A DNA stretch of 64,000 bases, taken from Gambelia wislizenii (taxonomy: Eukaryota > Chordata > Lepidosauria > Squamata > Crotaphytidae). The translations under genes and the position numbers were made by a program. The stretch is from NCBI GenBank assembly GCA_030847615.1, contig JAUMIR010000014.1, positions 12,314,501-12,378,500 of the forward strand, read 5' to 3'. This document shows, one piece after another, positions 10,585-20,529 of this stretch (the first letter of the stretch is position 1; each line of letters starts with the position of its first letter). The notes beneath the pieces were generated by a model. It was given only the letters and a program-made list of their open reading frames with translations. It had not been told where the DNA came from and searched no databases.

Positions 10585-10660
10585 CTTAGAATCGTAGCTT
10601 TTTAGAATTGGAAGGGATCACAAGTACATTCTAGTCCAACCTCCTGCCCCTCTCCTCCTT
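10585..10660 (-). mobile_element. CR1 LINE 3' end (degenerate)
   Basis: AGAATTGGAAGGGATCACAA and TAGTCCAACCTCCTGCC mark a worn CR1 terminus. Confidence 0.6.
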
Positions 10661-11140
10661 CTCTGAGTTAAAATAAATAAATAAATACTGTTTTAGCTAT
10701 AATAAAGAGCATTTGAATAGCAGAGAACTGCACATAACAGTAAGCAGATGGTTGTTAGTGAAATAAAACAACACAGATGTTGAAATTCGTTAATATCTTG
10801 TTTCGCCGCTCTCTGAAATATAAACTTTGGCAGAAGCTCAAAAACAACAGGGAAGTGTGTTTGTTCAACAATAGTGAACAGTACTAAGTGTAGCAACATC
10901 TCCCCTGGGATGAACTAGATATTTTGTAGGGCTGCTGAGTGAATCCATCCACATTTTGATCCCCCATTTGCTTCTAGCCTGTTAATCCAAGAAGAAACTT
11001 TACATCATCATCTTCATCTTTATGAGATACTGAAAATGTGAGATAAGGTAGTTGCTTTTGTTTCCGCTAACACACCGGCCACAAAATATCATCAAGGCAC
11101 AGACTGAAACAGTCTCCGGGATTCAGATCTGCCATGGTCT
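10661..11140. other. no recognised feature
   Basis: AT-rich unique-looking DNA with a short AAATAAATAAATA run at about 10671-10686. Confidence 0.45.
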
Positions 11141-11146
11141 ACATGT

Positions 11147-11177
11147 GAGCCAGTGTGCTGCAGTGGTTTGAATGTTG
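11147..11177 (+). mobile_element. tRNA-SINE head, cut off by a MITE
   Basis: GTGAGCCAGTGTGCTGCAGT and GGTTTGAATGTTGG are the start of the common tRNA SINE. The next bases belong to the MITE at 11178. Confidence 0.55.
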
Positions 11178-11383
11178 GCCAAATCCACACTACACAAAAA
11201 ATCCAGTTTGAAACAGGATAATTTGCCATGGCTACTTCCTATGGAATCCTGGAGTTTGTAATTTTACAAGGTCTTTAGCCTTCTCTGCCAAAGAGTGCTG
11301 GTGCCTCACCAAATACAACTCCCAGGATTCCATAGGAAGGGGCCATGGCAAATAATCCAGTTTCAAACTGGATTATATCAGAT
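11178..11383. mobile_element. palindromic MITE (variant)
   Basis: Inverted arms: AATCCACACTACAC...AAATCCAGTTTGAAAC and GTTTCAAACTGGATT. The middle carries CCTTCTCTGCCAAAGAGTGC, as in the 10366 copy. The ends differ slightly, suggesting a sub-family. Confidence 0.7.
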
Positions 11384-11389
11384 CTGTAT

Positions 11390-11935
11390 ACGCACAATCC
11401 TAAATATACACTGGACTGACTATGTGACAAATGTTGCTGTCCTTGAGCAAGCAGGGATCACCAGCATTGAGGCCATGATACTGAGAACACAGCTGTGCTG
11501 GGCAGGGCACATTTCTAGGATGGAGGACCATCGCCTCCCCAAAATAGTACTCTACGGTGAACACGCCACGGGTCAGCGTAAGAGGGGCGCTCCAAAAAAG
11601 CGATAAAAGGACTCCCTGAAACAACATCTCAGGCTCGGCCAAATTGATCACCAACAATGGTCTGCCCTGGCCTCACATCGGGAGGCATGGAGACGCACTA
11701 TCCACAATGCTGCAGCCTTATTTGAGAACTCACACCGAACAAGTCTTGAAGAGAAACGACAACGCAGAAAGAATCACAACCCAGAAACATCACCCAAGGA
11801 GACCTTCTGCTGTGCTTTCTGCAATGGGACTTGTTTATCTCGGATTGGCCTTTTTAGTCATCAGCGTGCTTGCAGTAAGCGCGGGATGAGTCCTTCCTGA
11901 ATCTTCATTTGCGAAGAAAAGCCAGAGAGAGATTT
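11390..11935 (+). pseudogene. non-LTR retrotransposon, C-terminal piece with zinc finger
   Basis: Encodes, across several frames, the end of a reverse-transcriptase polyprotein: TILNIHWTDYVTNVAVLEQA, then 'RMEDHRLPKIVLYGE' and 'KRGAPKKR', a stop, then a C-terminal Cys/His finger (C-x2-C-x12-H-x3-C in the intact copy at 32345). The 3' tail is GCCAGAGAGAGA, not poly-A. Broken by at least one stop and a CAATGG change in the finger region. Likely an RTE/I-like clade; the clade is not certain. Confidence 0.7.
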
Positions 11936-11997
11936 GTATAGTGAGGATTTGGCTAGGACTCCAGCAGACCAGGGTTTGAATTCCTGCTCAGCCACTC
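11936..11997 (+). mobile_element. tRNA-SINE head
   Basis: GGCTAGGACTCCAGCAGACC then GGGTTTGAATTCCTGCTCAG, the B-box end of the SINE head, cut by CR1 sequence at about 11998. Confidence 0.6.
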
Positions 11998-12377
11998 TAT
12001 TCTGCTTTGGTCAAACCTCACCTTGCAATACTGTGTCCAGTTCTGGGCACCACAATTCAACAAGGATATTGACAGGCTGGAACATGTCCAGAGGAGGGCG
12101 ACCAAAATGGTCGTAGGTCTGGATGCCATGCCCTATGAGGAGCAGCTTAGGGAGCTGGGTTTGTTTAGCCTGGAGAAGAGAAGGCTAAGAGGCAATGTGA
12201 TAGCCATGTTTAAATATTTGAAAGGATGTCATACTGAGGATGGAGCAAACTTGTTTTCTGCTGCTCCAGAGACTAGGACAGGGAGCAATGGGTTCAAACT
12301 GCAGGAAAAGAGATTCCACCTAAACATTAGGAGGAACGTCCTGACAGTAAGAGCTGTTTGGCAGTGGAATGCACTGC
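11998..12377 (+). pseudogene. CR1 LINE ORF2 C-terminus, left part (split by Penelope insertion)
   Basis: A reading of about 129 aa encodes the CR1 RT C-terminal region: '[14 protein letters not shown]', '[20 protein letters not shown]', '[10 protein letters not shown]', 'FKLQEKRFHLNIRR'. It is interrupted at 12377 by a 685-bp insertion and resumes at 13063. 5' truncated, as most CR1 copies are. Confidence 0.85.
12366..12377. repeat. target-site duplication, left
   Basis: GGAATGCACTGC, repeated exactly at 13063-13074. It brackets the Penelope-like fragment and lies in CR1 sequence. Confidence 0.85.
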
Positions 12378-13062
12378 ATGAAGTCGAAGGCTTTCACAGA
12401 CAGCATCCATAGATTTTCCTTGGGTTTTTTGCTCTATTCTGGAATCCTCTCACAGCTGCAGGAGTTTACCACATACTATGCAGCTGTGGACAAGTTTACA
12501 GAGGGACCACTAAACGCAGTGCACAAGCATGAATCAAGGAACATGAGATGCACTGCAGACTGGGCCAGCCAGAAAAATCAGCAGTAACAGAACATGTTAT
12601 AAACCAACTTGGACACAAAATGTTATTTAAAAACACAGAAATTCTGGACCTGGCCAACAACTATCATGTCAGAATGCACAGAGAAGCTACTGAAATCCAC
12701 AAATACCAGGACAACTTCAACAGGAAAGAAGAAACCTTAAAAGTAAACAAAATCTGGCTCCCAGTTTTGAAATACAATAGAATAAAAACTCAACACTTAC
12801 AAAAGAACTCCACCCAGGGACAAGAGGATTCCCATCAACCAACCATTAGCCAAACAGACACTAATGAGCCTTGCATTTCTATACCCAGAAACTAACCATT
12901 CAATTACACAAATTTACAGGGGTTCACAGTATATAAACTCCACACACACTCCTACCCAACCATTCTCTGAAGATGCCAGCCACAGAGGCAGGTGAAACAT
13001 CAGAAGTAAACTCTTCCAGAACATGGCCTCACAGCCCAGAAAAAAAACAAGGAAAATCTATA
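12378..13062 (+). mobile_element. Penelope-like element fragment (GIY-YIG tail)
   Basis: The 115-aa reading at 12548-12895 carries 'RLGQPEKSAVTEHVIN', 'HKMLFKNTEILD', 'NNYHVRMHREATEIHK', the C-terminal half of the Penelope GIY-YIG endonuclease. Terminal pieces GTCGAAGGCTTTCAC (12385) and, in the sister copy, GTGAAAGCCTTC (30201) are inverted relative to each other. The 3' part contains a hammerhead-ribozyme-like core. The exact 12-bp flanking duplication shows a real insertion. The N-terminal RT is missing. Confidence 0.8.
12967..13001 (+). ncRNA. hammerhead-ribozyme-like motif in Penelope 3' region
   Basis: CTGAAGA (fits the CUGANGA core), helix II arms TGCC / GGCA around a 9-nt loop, then GAAAC and ATC (fits NUH). 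Penelope-like elements are known to carry hammerhead motifs. Helix III would be minimal, so activity, if any, would probably need a dimer. Confidence 0.4.
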
Positions 13063-13131
13063 GGAATGCACTGCCTTAGTGCATGGTGGAGTATCCTTCT
13101 TTGGGGTTTTTAAAACAGAGGCTGGATGGCC
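13063..13131 (+). mobile_element. CR1 LINE, right part of split copy
   Basis: Starts with the duplicated GGAATGCACTGC and continues the CR1 reading (GTGGAGTATCCTTCTTTGGG, then GAGGCTGGATGGCCATCT). Confidence 0.8.
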
Positions 13132-13372
13132 ATCTAGAGACTAGGACACAGAGCAATGGGTTCAAACTACAGGAAAAGCGATTCCACTGAAACATTAGGA
13201 AGAACTTCTTGACAGTAAAAGTTGTGTGACAGTGGAATACACTGCCTCGTAGTGTGATGGAGTCTCCTTCCTTGGAGGTTTTTCAACAGAGGCTGGATGG
13301 CCATCTGTCAGGAATGCTTTGATTGTGTATTCCTGCATTATGGGGGGTTGGACTGGATGGCCCTTGAGGTCT
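13132..13372 (+). mobile_element. CR1 LINE 3' end, second overlapping copy
   Basis: Repeats the part of CR1 just seen (AGACTAGGACACAGAGCAAT ... CATTAGGAAGAACTTCTTGA) and runs on to the 3' block GGTTGGACTGGATGGCCC. Either a separate insertion or a duplication of the host CR1. Confidence 0.75.
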
Positions 13373-13415
13373 AATACACTAGGGATTTGGTTGGCCTAAT
13401 ACACTAGGGATTTGT
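13373..13415. repeat. two short tandem units
   Basis: TAATACACTAGGGATTTG occurs twice, 25 bp apart. Confidence 0.8.
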
Positions 13416-13679
13416 TCAAGACCTCTTTGACACTATCCAAATCAGTAATGGTTATTGGTACATGAGCTGCTTCTGACTTTTGCAGAACACCTTTGGAGCT
13501 GCTTGGAAGAGCTGCCCCTTCCCCCATTCAGCCCAAATATACATTCTTCTCTACTAAGTTAAACTCTGGGGGAGAAGAAACAGCAACTCATCCTGTGCCC
13601 AAAGGGGGTTGCCCATATGAAATGAGGTGGGAAGGGAAAGGATGGGAGGTGGAACTGCATTTGATTTGATGGCACACAA

Positions 13680-14000
13680 CCAGTTGTGGTTGGTGTAGCA
13701 GGTAGATGTGGTAGATGAAGAATCCACTGGGAGACTGGAATCCTGTTGGTGATGTCTTACACACACATAAATTCCTCTGTGAAAGCAGCTGGACTTTTTT
13801 GGCTGAAACAGAACATCCACATTCAGGTCATGGAGATGGACTTGCACATGATCATTTGGATGTGCATTGGGTTGCAGATTGGATTGCACATTCACACGCT
13901 CAGTATTGCCAATCAAGATAAGATTTGCATCGCACAATCACTGCATAACTCCATATCTGGAGATTTACACTGTCCATCCCCAGTACAGGTGCTCAAGTGG
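13680..14000. repeat. unclassified TGTGCAA-rich repeat (copy 2)
   Basis: Contains GGAATCCTGTTGGTGATGTC, TCTTACACACACATAA, and repeated TGCACATG / GGATGTGCATTGG words, with the ends in inverted order relative to copy 1. No coding signal: the 127-aa minus and 115-aa plus ORFs overlap each other. Confidence 0.4.
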
Positions 14001-14129
14001 AGTTCTCTTTTGGTGTTGTTTCTCAGATACCAGGATTTGGGGTTCCTCTATGGACCCAGTCTCTTGTGTTTGGGTGTTTCTCAGAAAACCTGATTCTGCC
14101 TCTTACCTCAGGAACATTCCTCCTGTCTA

Positions 14130-14560
14130 AGTGGAGCTTTTTGCCATAGAAAATCTCCAGTGTTACATTGCATTGCAAAGTTCAGCAGCCACTAAACCCT
14201 TAAAAACAATTCATTTCCAATGGCAAAGTGCAATAGAGACAGCATAATCACTATTAATTTTAGTTATAGCTATTGATTTCCACTTTAAAGGATTGATTTT
14301 CAGTCCTGAGCAGTGTTTATGAGTCTCTTTGCTGAAGATACATCGGTGGTGGCCACTGCTCTTGAGTACCTTGGACCAGACCCAAGGCCTCCAATTAGAA
14401 CTGGAGTCAATTGGACAGGAGGAAGGAAGTCTTCTGGATTTTTGGCTGAGACCTTTAGGATAAAAGGAGGCACCTTGGAGCCAGATACTCACTGGCTTGC
14501 ATCTTCTTCACTTCCATGTACCTGTGTGCAGTCATTGGGAAGTCAGGAGGTTCCTAGGGT
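14130..14560. other. no recognised feature
   Basis: Unique-looking sequence; no motif supports a gene. Confidence 0.4.
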
Positions 14561-14754
14561 GGACATGGGGCTTGTCTACACTGGTGAGAAACCCCACACC
14601 TACCTTGTAGCCATGGTAGACTTTTTTTGATCTGCAGTGGCTTCGTAAATGCCATACGCACCAGACTTGTCTAACTGTAGACTGGAGTATTCTACCACAC
14701 TGTAATCTGCACCAGACTAAACTGATCTCATGTCCTGTATGCTATACAGCTTGA

Positions 14755-14970
14755 CCATATAGACGGTGAATATGTTTCAAAACCACCCGTGGACACCTGA
14801 CTGTGGATAATAGGGAACCCTATTATTTTCAATGAGATGAATACTGGAGGTTGACCATAGCATCACATTGGAGGACCTAGAAATGCCTAGAAAGAACACA
14901 TTTTTTCAGACATGGATAAGTGAAACTGTGGATACCAAATCCATAGATATGGGGGTCAACCTGTACTATT
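14755..14970. mobile_element. Tigger-like MITE, 'TGCCTAGAGAG' family, copy 2
   Basis: GGAGGACCTAGAAATGCCTA, GTGAAACTGTGGATACCAAA and a terminal GGTCAACCTGTA. The right end fits a CAG...CTG element in a TA target. Confidence 0.6.
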
Positions 14971-15074
14971 TCTGGTTGCACAACTTGGGCTGCTCTGGTT
15001 TTTCCCCCTGTTCACTTGTGCATGTGAATAAGCATATATATGTGGTCCTAGGGTCCTGTATTACAGAAGAAGTG

Positions 15075-15106
15075 CAGGGTGCGTTTGTTTGTTTGTTTGT
15101 TTTTTG
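15075..15106. repeat. (GTTT)n microsatellite
   Basis: Run of GTTT units. Confidence 0.8.
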
Positions 15107-15186
15107 CCCGTATAGACAAGCACATTGGCAGGAAGTATTTGTGTGTTTATTTGGACTAGAATCTGTTGGGAATATTGATATTCAGT

Positions 15187-15309
15187 AGCATGGGGTTTTC
15201 TGAGGCAGAAGGGTGTGTGACTTGCCCAAGGTGGGTTTTCATGGCCAAATGGGGATTCAGACTCTGGTCTCCAGAGTTGTAGTCCAACACTCAAACCATT
15301 ACACCAAGG
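15187..15309 (-). mobile_element. tRNA-derived SINE (5' part)
   Basis: The plus strand shows GTGACTTGCCCAAGGTGGGT, GGGATTCAGACTCTGGTCTC and GTAGTCCAACACTCAAACCA, the reverse complement of the SINE head and body. Confidence 0.75.
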
Positions 15310-15485
15310 CAGCAGGAGAAGAGGAAGGCCACATTATAGGTGGATTAACCCCATCAAGGAAGGCACGGCTGCCCTGAATTTGGAAGACCTGAGCAGGGCT
15401 GTTGATAACAGGGAGACTTGGAGGTCTCTCATTCATGGGGTCGCCATTAGTTGAAGTTGACTTGATGGCACTTAACAACAATAAA
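15310..15485 (+). mobile_element. Bov-B/RTE LINE 3' end
   Basis: GAAGACCTGAGCAGGGCTGT, then GGGGTCGCCATTAGTTGAAG and GACTTGATGGCACTTAACAA, ending in an ACAATAA tail. The tail closely resembles the SINE tails, in line with the SINEs borrowing Bov-B machinery. Confidence 0.8.
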
Positions 15486-15585
15486 TCTACAGAAAGGGTG
15501 GGAATCATGCTCCTCTCCAGAGGCTGTTGGCTATGTTGGCTAAGGCTGCTAGGAATTGTAGTCCAACAACATCTGGAGATCTAAG
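15486..15585. repeat. fragment of an interspersed repeat (GTAGTCCAACAACATCTGGAG type)
   Basis: GGCTGTTGGC...GGAATTGTAGTCCAACAACA is a word string common in dispersed repeats. Class unknown. Confidence 0.35.
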
Positions 15586-16555
15586 TTAAAAGAATGATAA
15601 GATCAGTGCCAGCATTAAAAATACCAAGGGCTAACAAGCCTGCCTAAACCAAACTAACTTCTGCAAGGAACAGAAGGTGATAAAAGGGAAGAGGTCAAAT
15701 TGACCAACTTGGAAGGAGACTTTTTACAATGTGGATGGGAAGGAGCAGCCACCAAAAAGACCTGGGAAATATGCCCCTGAGTGTTTATCGTTCATTTCAT
15801 CAGGGATCATTGTGCTACCAAACTGAGCCAGTTATAGTACCAGTACCAAATTAACACCTTCCATCTGTAATCTTACACGGGAGTGTACAATTTGTTGCTG
15901 AATTGTGAATATGCATTGTTGGGGGGGGGCAGATCTTAATAAACATATTTGAGAGAATGAATGATCTTAGGTATTTAATAACATACAGACCAGACAGATC
16001 AATGGCAATTTAAAGATTTTCTTTAAAACAATACATCAAGAGGTCAACTAAAAGTTAAGTAGAATGCATATTCCTTTCAATTAACACATTTCCTCTGCAG
16101 AAAGAAGACTGCTTGCCTTGACAATCAGAGCTGCAAAGATTGTGTTCACCTTCCAATGACCAATTACAAAGCATAGCATGCTAAATACAAAGTGCTTTAG
16201 TGAACACAAGCATGTACTAGGAAAAGCAGATGTCTTTCATCACTTGAAGGGACACCTTTCCCAAACATATGCTAAGCATATCATCATATTTCATACTAGA
16301 GCACCTGACCTCACATCTGGAGATGAAATGTTCTCTGCTCCCATGTCATTGAAAATGGTAGAAATGAGGGAAAAATTTGACTCAGGTTCAGGTTTTTAGG
16401 GGATCTTGTATTCTCCCTAATGCCCCAAATGATTCTGTTGTGTTGCTCTAACGGGGTAGACTAAAGAGGCAATCCTATACAGGCTCTACCAACTGGGGAA
16501 GAGTCTACAAGATCTGGTGGAAGTCCTATTGCACTGGCAGCATTTGATGTTACAG
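15586..16555. other. no recognised feature
   Basis: Almost 1 kb with no clear repeat apart from a G9 run near 15920. A 73-aa ORF at 16178 lacks any domain. It could be unique host non-coding DNA and is one of the few such stretches. Confidence 0.4.
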
Positions 16556-16559
16556 CCAT

Positions 16560-16815
16560 CTGTCTACATTTGCAGGTTAAGCATTCATGGATTTGATTAT
16601 TCATGAATTATTGTATTTGCTGCCGCCTCTGCTGCTGCCCTATAAATGACTGAAAAAATATGTTCTCTCTAGGCATTTCTAGGTCCTCCAGTGTGACTCT
16701 ATGTCACTCAGTGTGACTCAGAAGTGGACCATAGAACTGTGCTGGAGGACCTACAATGTTCTCTCTAGGAATCTCTAGAGAGGCTCTGTGGTCCACTGAA
16801 TCAAAAGTTCCACAG
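16560..16815. mobile_element. Tigger-like MITE, 'TGCCTAGAGAG' family, copy 3
   Basis: Carries TCTCTCTAGGCATTTCTAGG, GTCCTCCAGTGTGACTCTAT and the inverted CTGGAGGACCTA. Diverged. Confidence 0.5.
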
Positions 16816-16975
16816 CCTGGGAGCAGCCACCAAGAAAGGCTCGACCCAAGATGCTGAACTGTGTCTCCAACATAAGTTCAACACTTTGGATGGCGCTTTG
16901 AAAGTCTAGACTAAACCCCGGAGTGGATTTACTGTCCCACTGAAATGGGCTCACTGCTGATCATTCTACTTGAGA
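16816..16975. repeat. unclassified repeat (TTCAGCACCTTGGATAG family), copy 1
   Basis: GTTCAACACTTTGGATGGCG, then 'AGACTAAACCCCGGAGTGGATT' split across, and GTCCCACTGAAATGGG. Matching strings occur at 19970-20125, 42840-42935 and 45905-46075. Confidence 0.45.
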
Positions 16976-17460
16976 TAAGCCATCAGCTGAAAATGTATGC
17001 TGGCTGAACTGCCCAGGTTTAGAAGCATACATGGAATGGAAAATGTTCCAAGAGCTAAAATGGTGGTGGAGTTATGAGTAGAATGAGGACATCAATTTAT
17101 CTGGAGGCACTGAAGAGTCAAGCCTTGGGGGTCTCTTTCCCTCGTTAAAATGCTAGCTTGTTCCCCACTCCCAACCTGGCTCTTCAACATTCATTGGAAA
17201 CCTTGTTTGTGCTGTAAATTATCTGAGTGTGGCTCTGGCAGGCAATATCTTTCTATAGGGTCATAAAGTACTGTAATTATGCACCAGGCAAACCAGGAGA
17301 AAGGACCTTTTTTTAAAAAAAATGCTTTGAGTATAATTGCAATAAAAAGTCCCCTCCCCCCACAAAGCTGAGTGTTAAGGTGGAACTCTGGAAGTTGAGT
17401 AACGAAAGTAAAGAACCTTTTACATTGACAAAGCATTCCCCAAGTGTGATGGAAGAGGGT
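16976..17460. other. no recognised feature
   Basis: No coding signal and no repeat match seen. Confidence 0.4.
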
Positions 17461-17464
17461 GTCT

Positions 17465-18300
17465 CTGGCTTTTCTTCACAAACAAAGATTCAGGAAGGAC
17501 TCATCGCGCGCTTTCTGCAAGTGCGCTGATGACTAAAAAGGCCAATCCGAGATAAACAAGTCCGGTTGCAGAAAGCACAGCAGAAGGTCTCCTTGGGTGA
17601 TGTTTCCGGGTTGTGATTCTTTCTGCATTGTCGTTTCTCTTCAAGACTTGTTCAGCATGAGTTCTCAAATAAGGCTGCAGCATTGTGGATAGTGTGTCTC
17701 CATGCCTCTCAATGTGAGGCCAGGGCGGACCATTGTTGGTGATCAATTTGGCTGAGCCTGAGATGTTGTTTCAGGGAATCCTTGTATCGCTTTTTTGGAG
17801 CACCCCTCTTACGCTGACCCGTGGCGAGTTCACCATAGAGTACTATTTTGGGGAGGCAATGGTCCTCCATCCTAGAAACGTGCAGCTGTGTTCTCAATAT
17901 CATGGCCTCAATGCTGGTGATCCCTGCTCGCTCAAGGACAGCAACATTCGTCACATAGTCAGTCCAGTGTATATTTAGGATTGTGCGTAAACAGCGCTGA
18001 TGAAAGCGTTCGAGGAGTCGTAAGTGGTGGCGATAGGTGACCCATGTTTCAGACCCATAAAGGAGAATAGACAGTATAATGGCTCTATGCACACTGATTT
18101 TTGTGCTTCGCCTCAGGTGTTTATTACTCCAGACTCTTTTGTAAAGTCTTCCAAATGCGCTATATGCCTTTGCTAATCTGTGATCAATCTCTTTGTCAAT
18201 CTTGGCATCTGAGGAGATGATGCTTCCCAGGTAGGTGAACTGCTGAACGGACGTAAGCACAGAGTTGCCGATGGCAATGTGGGGATGATGGTGTTCATCC
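17465..18300 (-). pseudogene. zinc-finger-tailed non-LTR retrotransposon, longest copy
   Basis: The minus strand encodes a 183-aa reading (17709-18260) that begins inside the RT thumb ('FTYLGSIISSDAKID', 'KAYSAFGRLYKRVW', 'LLYGSETWV', 'LRLLERFHQRCLRTILN'). It continues to 'KRGAPKKRYKDSLKQHLR' and stops at a TGA that replaces an Arg codon in the 32345 copy. The downstream frame still encodes the C2HC finger. A small deletion removes part of 'RWAGH'. 5' truncated and dead. Confidence 0.8.
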
Positions 18301-18345
18301 TGTGGTGCAGGCTGGTAAAGAACTTTCGTTCTTTACCAGAGAGTG
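18301..18345. repeat. short hairpin at the LINE 5' truncation point
   Basis: GGTAAAGAAC-TTTC-GTTCTTTACC is a perfect 10-bp stem with a 4-nt loop, at the point where the LINE homology ends. Confidence 0.7.
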
Positions 18346-18359
18346 TACAGAGAAGCTAT

Positions 18360-18690
18360 ACAGGTTGCCTCCCCCGCCCCCAGTTTATATGGAATCAGTA
18401 CCCATGGTTTCACTTAGCAGCAATTGGGTGAAAACGTCTCTCTAGGCATCTGCAGTACCATGAAGTCACACTGGAGGTGGTCTCTCTAGGCATTGGGAGG
18501 TCCTCCAGTGCAACTCTATGTCAACTTCTTCTGGAATTTGACCGCAGAGGCACACCAGATGCCTAGAGAGGTGTACTCTCTAGGCATTTTCTAGGTCCTC
18601 CAGTGCAAGTCTATGGCATTTCACTAATATGCACAGTTTCACCTGTCTGCGGTAAGTCCAGGAACATACCCTCCATGTATGGAGAGAAGG
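18360..18690. mobile_element. Tigger-like MITE, 'TGCCTAGAGAG' family, copy 4
   Basis: The fullest copy: GGTACTGATTCC-like left end (CAGTACCCATGGTTTCACTT), several AGATGCCTAGAGAGG / CTCTCTAGGCATC inverted blocks, and the right end CAGTTTCACCTGTCTGCGGT. The interior is a set of short inverted repeats. Confidence 0.6.
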
Positions 18691-18699
18691 AGGATCTGT

Positions 18700-18790
18700 A
18701 TTTATTTATTAATTTTGAGCATTTATTCCTCATTTATTTCAGTCAAGGGGCTCCTAGAGCGGCTTACAAATAGTTAATTTTTAGTTAATC
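18700..18790 (-). mobile_element. L2-like 3' end leading into the VNTR repeat
   Basis: The plus strand reads ATTTATTCCTCATTTATTTC and CTCCTAGAGCGGCTTACAAA, the reverse of an L2-type terminus. The zinc-finger LINE piece (18791-18920) appears to be inserted between this and the head of the 101-bp repeat family. Confidence 0.45.
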
Positions 18791-18920
18791 TCTCTCTCTC
18801 TCTCTCTCTCTCTAAGATTCAGGAAGGACTCATCCCACACTTTCTGCAAGCGTGCTGATGACTAAAAAGGCCAATCCAAGATAAACAAGTCCGGTTGCAG
18901 AAAACGCAGCAGAAGGTCTG
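18791..18920 (-). pseudogene. zinc-finger LINE, 3' terminal fragment with (TC)n tail
   Basis: About 22 bp of (TC)n, i.e. (GA)n on the coding strand, then the end of the zinc-finger LINE ORF. The finger-coding region is the same as at 17500. Shows that the family's tail is a GA microsatellite. Confidence 0.75.
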
Positions 18921-18924
18921 TAAT

Positions 18925-19240
18925 TAATTTGCCCTGCTACCAGGCTTATAGTCTGAAATGACAGGACATACAAGGAAATGGGATGGCAGCGGGAGGGGGG
19001 GATTAATTCCAGCAGATGCTGGCTGCTCTCCTCTCCATCAGAGGCCACAGAAGTGGCAGGTGGAATATGGAAGGAGGGTCCTCATGAGGCACAATAGTAT
19101 CATTCATGGCTGCTCTCCCTCAGAGGCGATATTAGTGGCTGTTGGAGTGAAGAAAGGTCCTCTCACCAGCTGCTGGGACCAAGGCACAATGGAGCTGTTC
19201 CTGGCCCTCTTCTCTTCTTTAGAGAGAGCAGATATTCTTC
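18925..19240 (+). repeat. VNTR-bearing repeat, second locus (about 2.5 units)
   Basis: Head GAAATGACAGGACATACAAG and GGGATTAATTCCAGCAGATG, then diverged 101-bp-type units: GCTGGCTGCTCTCCTCTCC, GAGGCCACAGAAGTGGCAGG, and GCTGCTGGGACCAAGGCACA. Strand is opposite to that at 1-610. Confidence 0.65.
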
Positions 19241-19299
19241 AGTGTTGCCCTACCCAAGTCACTGGGGATTCTTTGGTCTATAAATCCTACTGGCAATTG

Positions 19300-19965
19300 T
19301 GACTACAGTAGACCTACTGAATTAACAATATTTATTTAAGAATTGCCTCACCATCCAGCAATTGATTCATTGGGTTTGGTGCAGCTAGGTCTACTAATAG
19401 CATTCAGGCCTTTTCTTCTGGTCCTGCTAAATGTGGCAGCATTTTTTTAAAGTTACTTTTTTTTGAACTGCTACTCCATGGTGACAGGCAGATGCTGGAA
19501 GCTGTCATCCCAAAACAGTAACCAGGCTCTGAACAAGACAAAATCAAAGATATCCATCATCAGATCACCTGTCTCTTTACACTTTTTTTTTCAAAAAGTA
19601 GCAGAGGGATATGGATTGGGACCACAGTGCAGTGGGAATGCATCACCCTGTGTTTTCCATTGGGGCCCCTCACCACCTCCAAGCTGCCATGAGAAAAAAA
19701 TTTGGGTACCTTTGAATCTTCACTATAGGGAGAACAAGACACTTGGGACTAACAGTGTTCAGTGAGAAAATGGTGGAGAAGAAAACTCTTTCTTCATCAT
19801 CTCAGCTGTGAGCTGAATTAAGATTCTGCCCCTGCATTGCTTCCATTTATGCAAAACAATTGAGAAACAGAAAGAGAAGGAGACTCTCCCCACTTTCATT
19901 TGGTCTGTAGCCCCCAGGGGCAGCTGGGGGCTTCCATGTCAGTAGGGTGGTGAATGTGCTCTGGT
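19300..19965. other. no recognised feature
   Basis: No clear repeat or coding signal. The 100-aa ORF at 19463 has no recognisable domain. Confidence 0.4.
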
Positions 19966-19969
19966 TTTT

Positions 19970-20125
19970 AGTCTGAACTTTAAAGGATATCTCAAAGGTG
20001 CTCAACTCTGCTCCCAAAATATGTTCAGCACCTTGGATAGCTCCAGAGTGTCACCTGCACCAGATTCACTGCCCCACTAAGATGGGAGTCACCATTTGCC
20101 ACTGGGGGGGGGGCTTTCCTGCAGT
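19970..20125. repeat. unclassified repeat (TTCAGCACCTTGGATAG family), copy 2
   Basis: GTTCAGCACCTTGGATAGCT, CAGATTCACTGCCCCACTAA, TGGGAGTCACCATTTGCCAC, followed by a G9 run at 20104. Confidence 0.5.
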
Positions 20126-20189
20126 TTTTATTTCTTGCCTATACAGCCCCCCCTTCACAGAGGATACTTTCCTGGACTTACCAATTATA

Positions 20190-20413
20190 AGCCAAACCAT
20201 GGATAATAGCAAACCCTATTAAATTTAAGGACTTCCGGTACAAACATACCATAGATTTGCATTGGAAGACCTAACAATTCCTAGAAAGGACCTCTCTCTA
20301 GGCATTTTCCAGAACAACTCTATGGTCTGTTCCCCTCTTTTTCAGCCATGGATAACTGAAACTGTGGATATTGGTTCCATGGATATGGGGGGGGGGGAGA
20401 GACCTGTATATGC
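20190..20413. mobile_element. Tigger-like MITE, 'TGCCTAGAGAG' family, copy 5
   Basis: GGAAGACCTAACAATTCCTA, CCTCTCTCTAGGCATTTTCC, AACTGAAACTGTGGATATTG and a terminal GAGACCTGTA. Confidence 0.6.
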
Positions 20414-20424
20414 TGCCTTTCCTT

Positions 20425-20525
20425 TCAGCAAACTCTTACTAGAAGCCAAGATGACTAAACTGAGCCTGTCGTACTTTGGACATCACAAGAGATGATATGA
20501 CTCATCGGAAAAGGTAATAATGCTA
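20425..20525 (+). mobile_element. Bov-B/RTE LINE fragment, left part of a split copy
   Basis: Reads 'LLEAKMTKLSLSYFGHHKR', the Bov-B 'LQYFGHLMRR' block. The next expected part of Bov-B resumes at 21232, so the L2 and MITE between them lie within it. Confidence 0.7.
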
Positions 20526-20529
20526 AGCA

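Noticed and set aside
15586..16555. Conserved non-coding element or hidden exon
   Set aside because: The stretch is repeat-poor, but without cross-species comparison nothing in the sequence supports a function.
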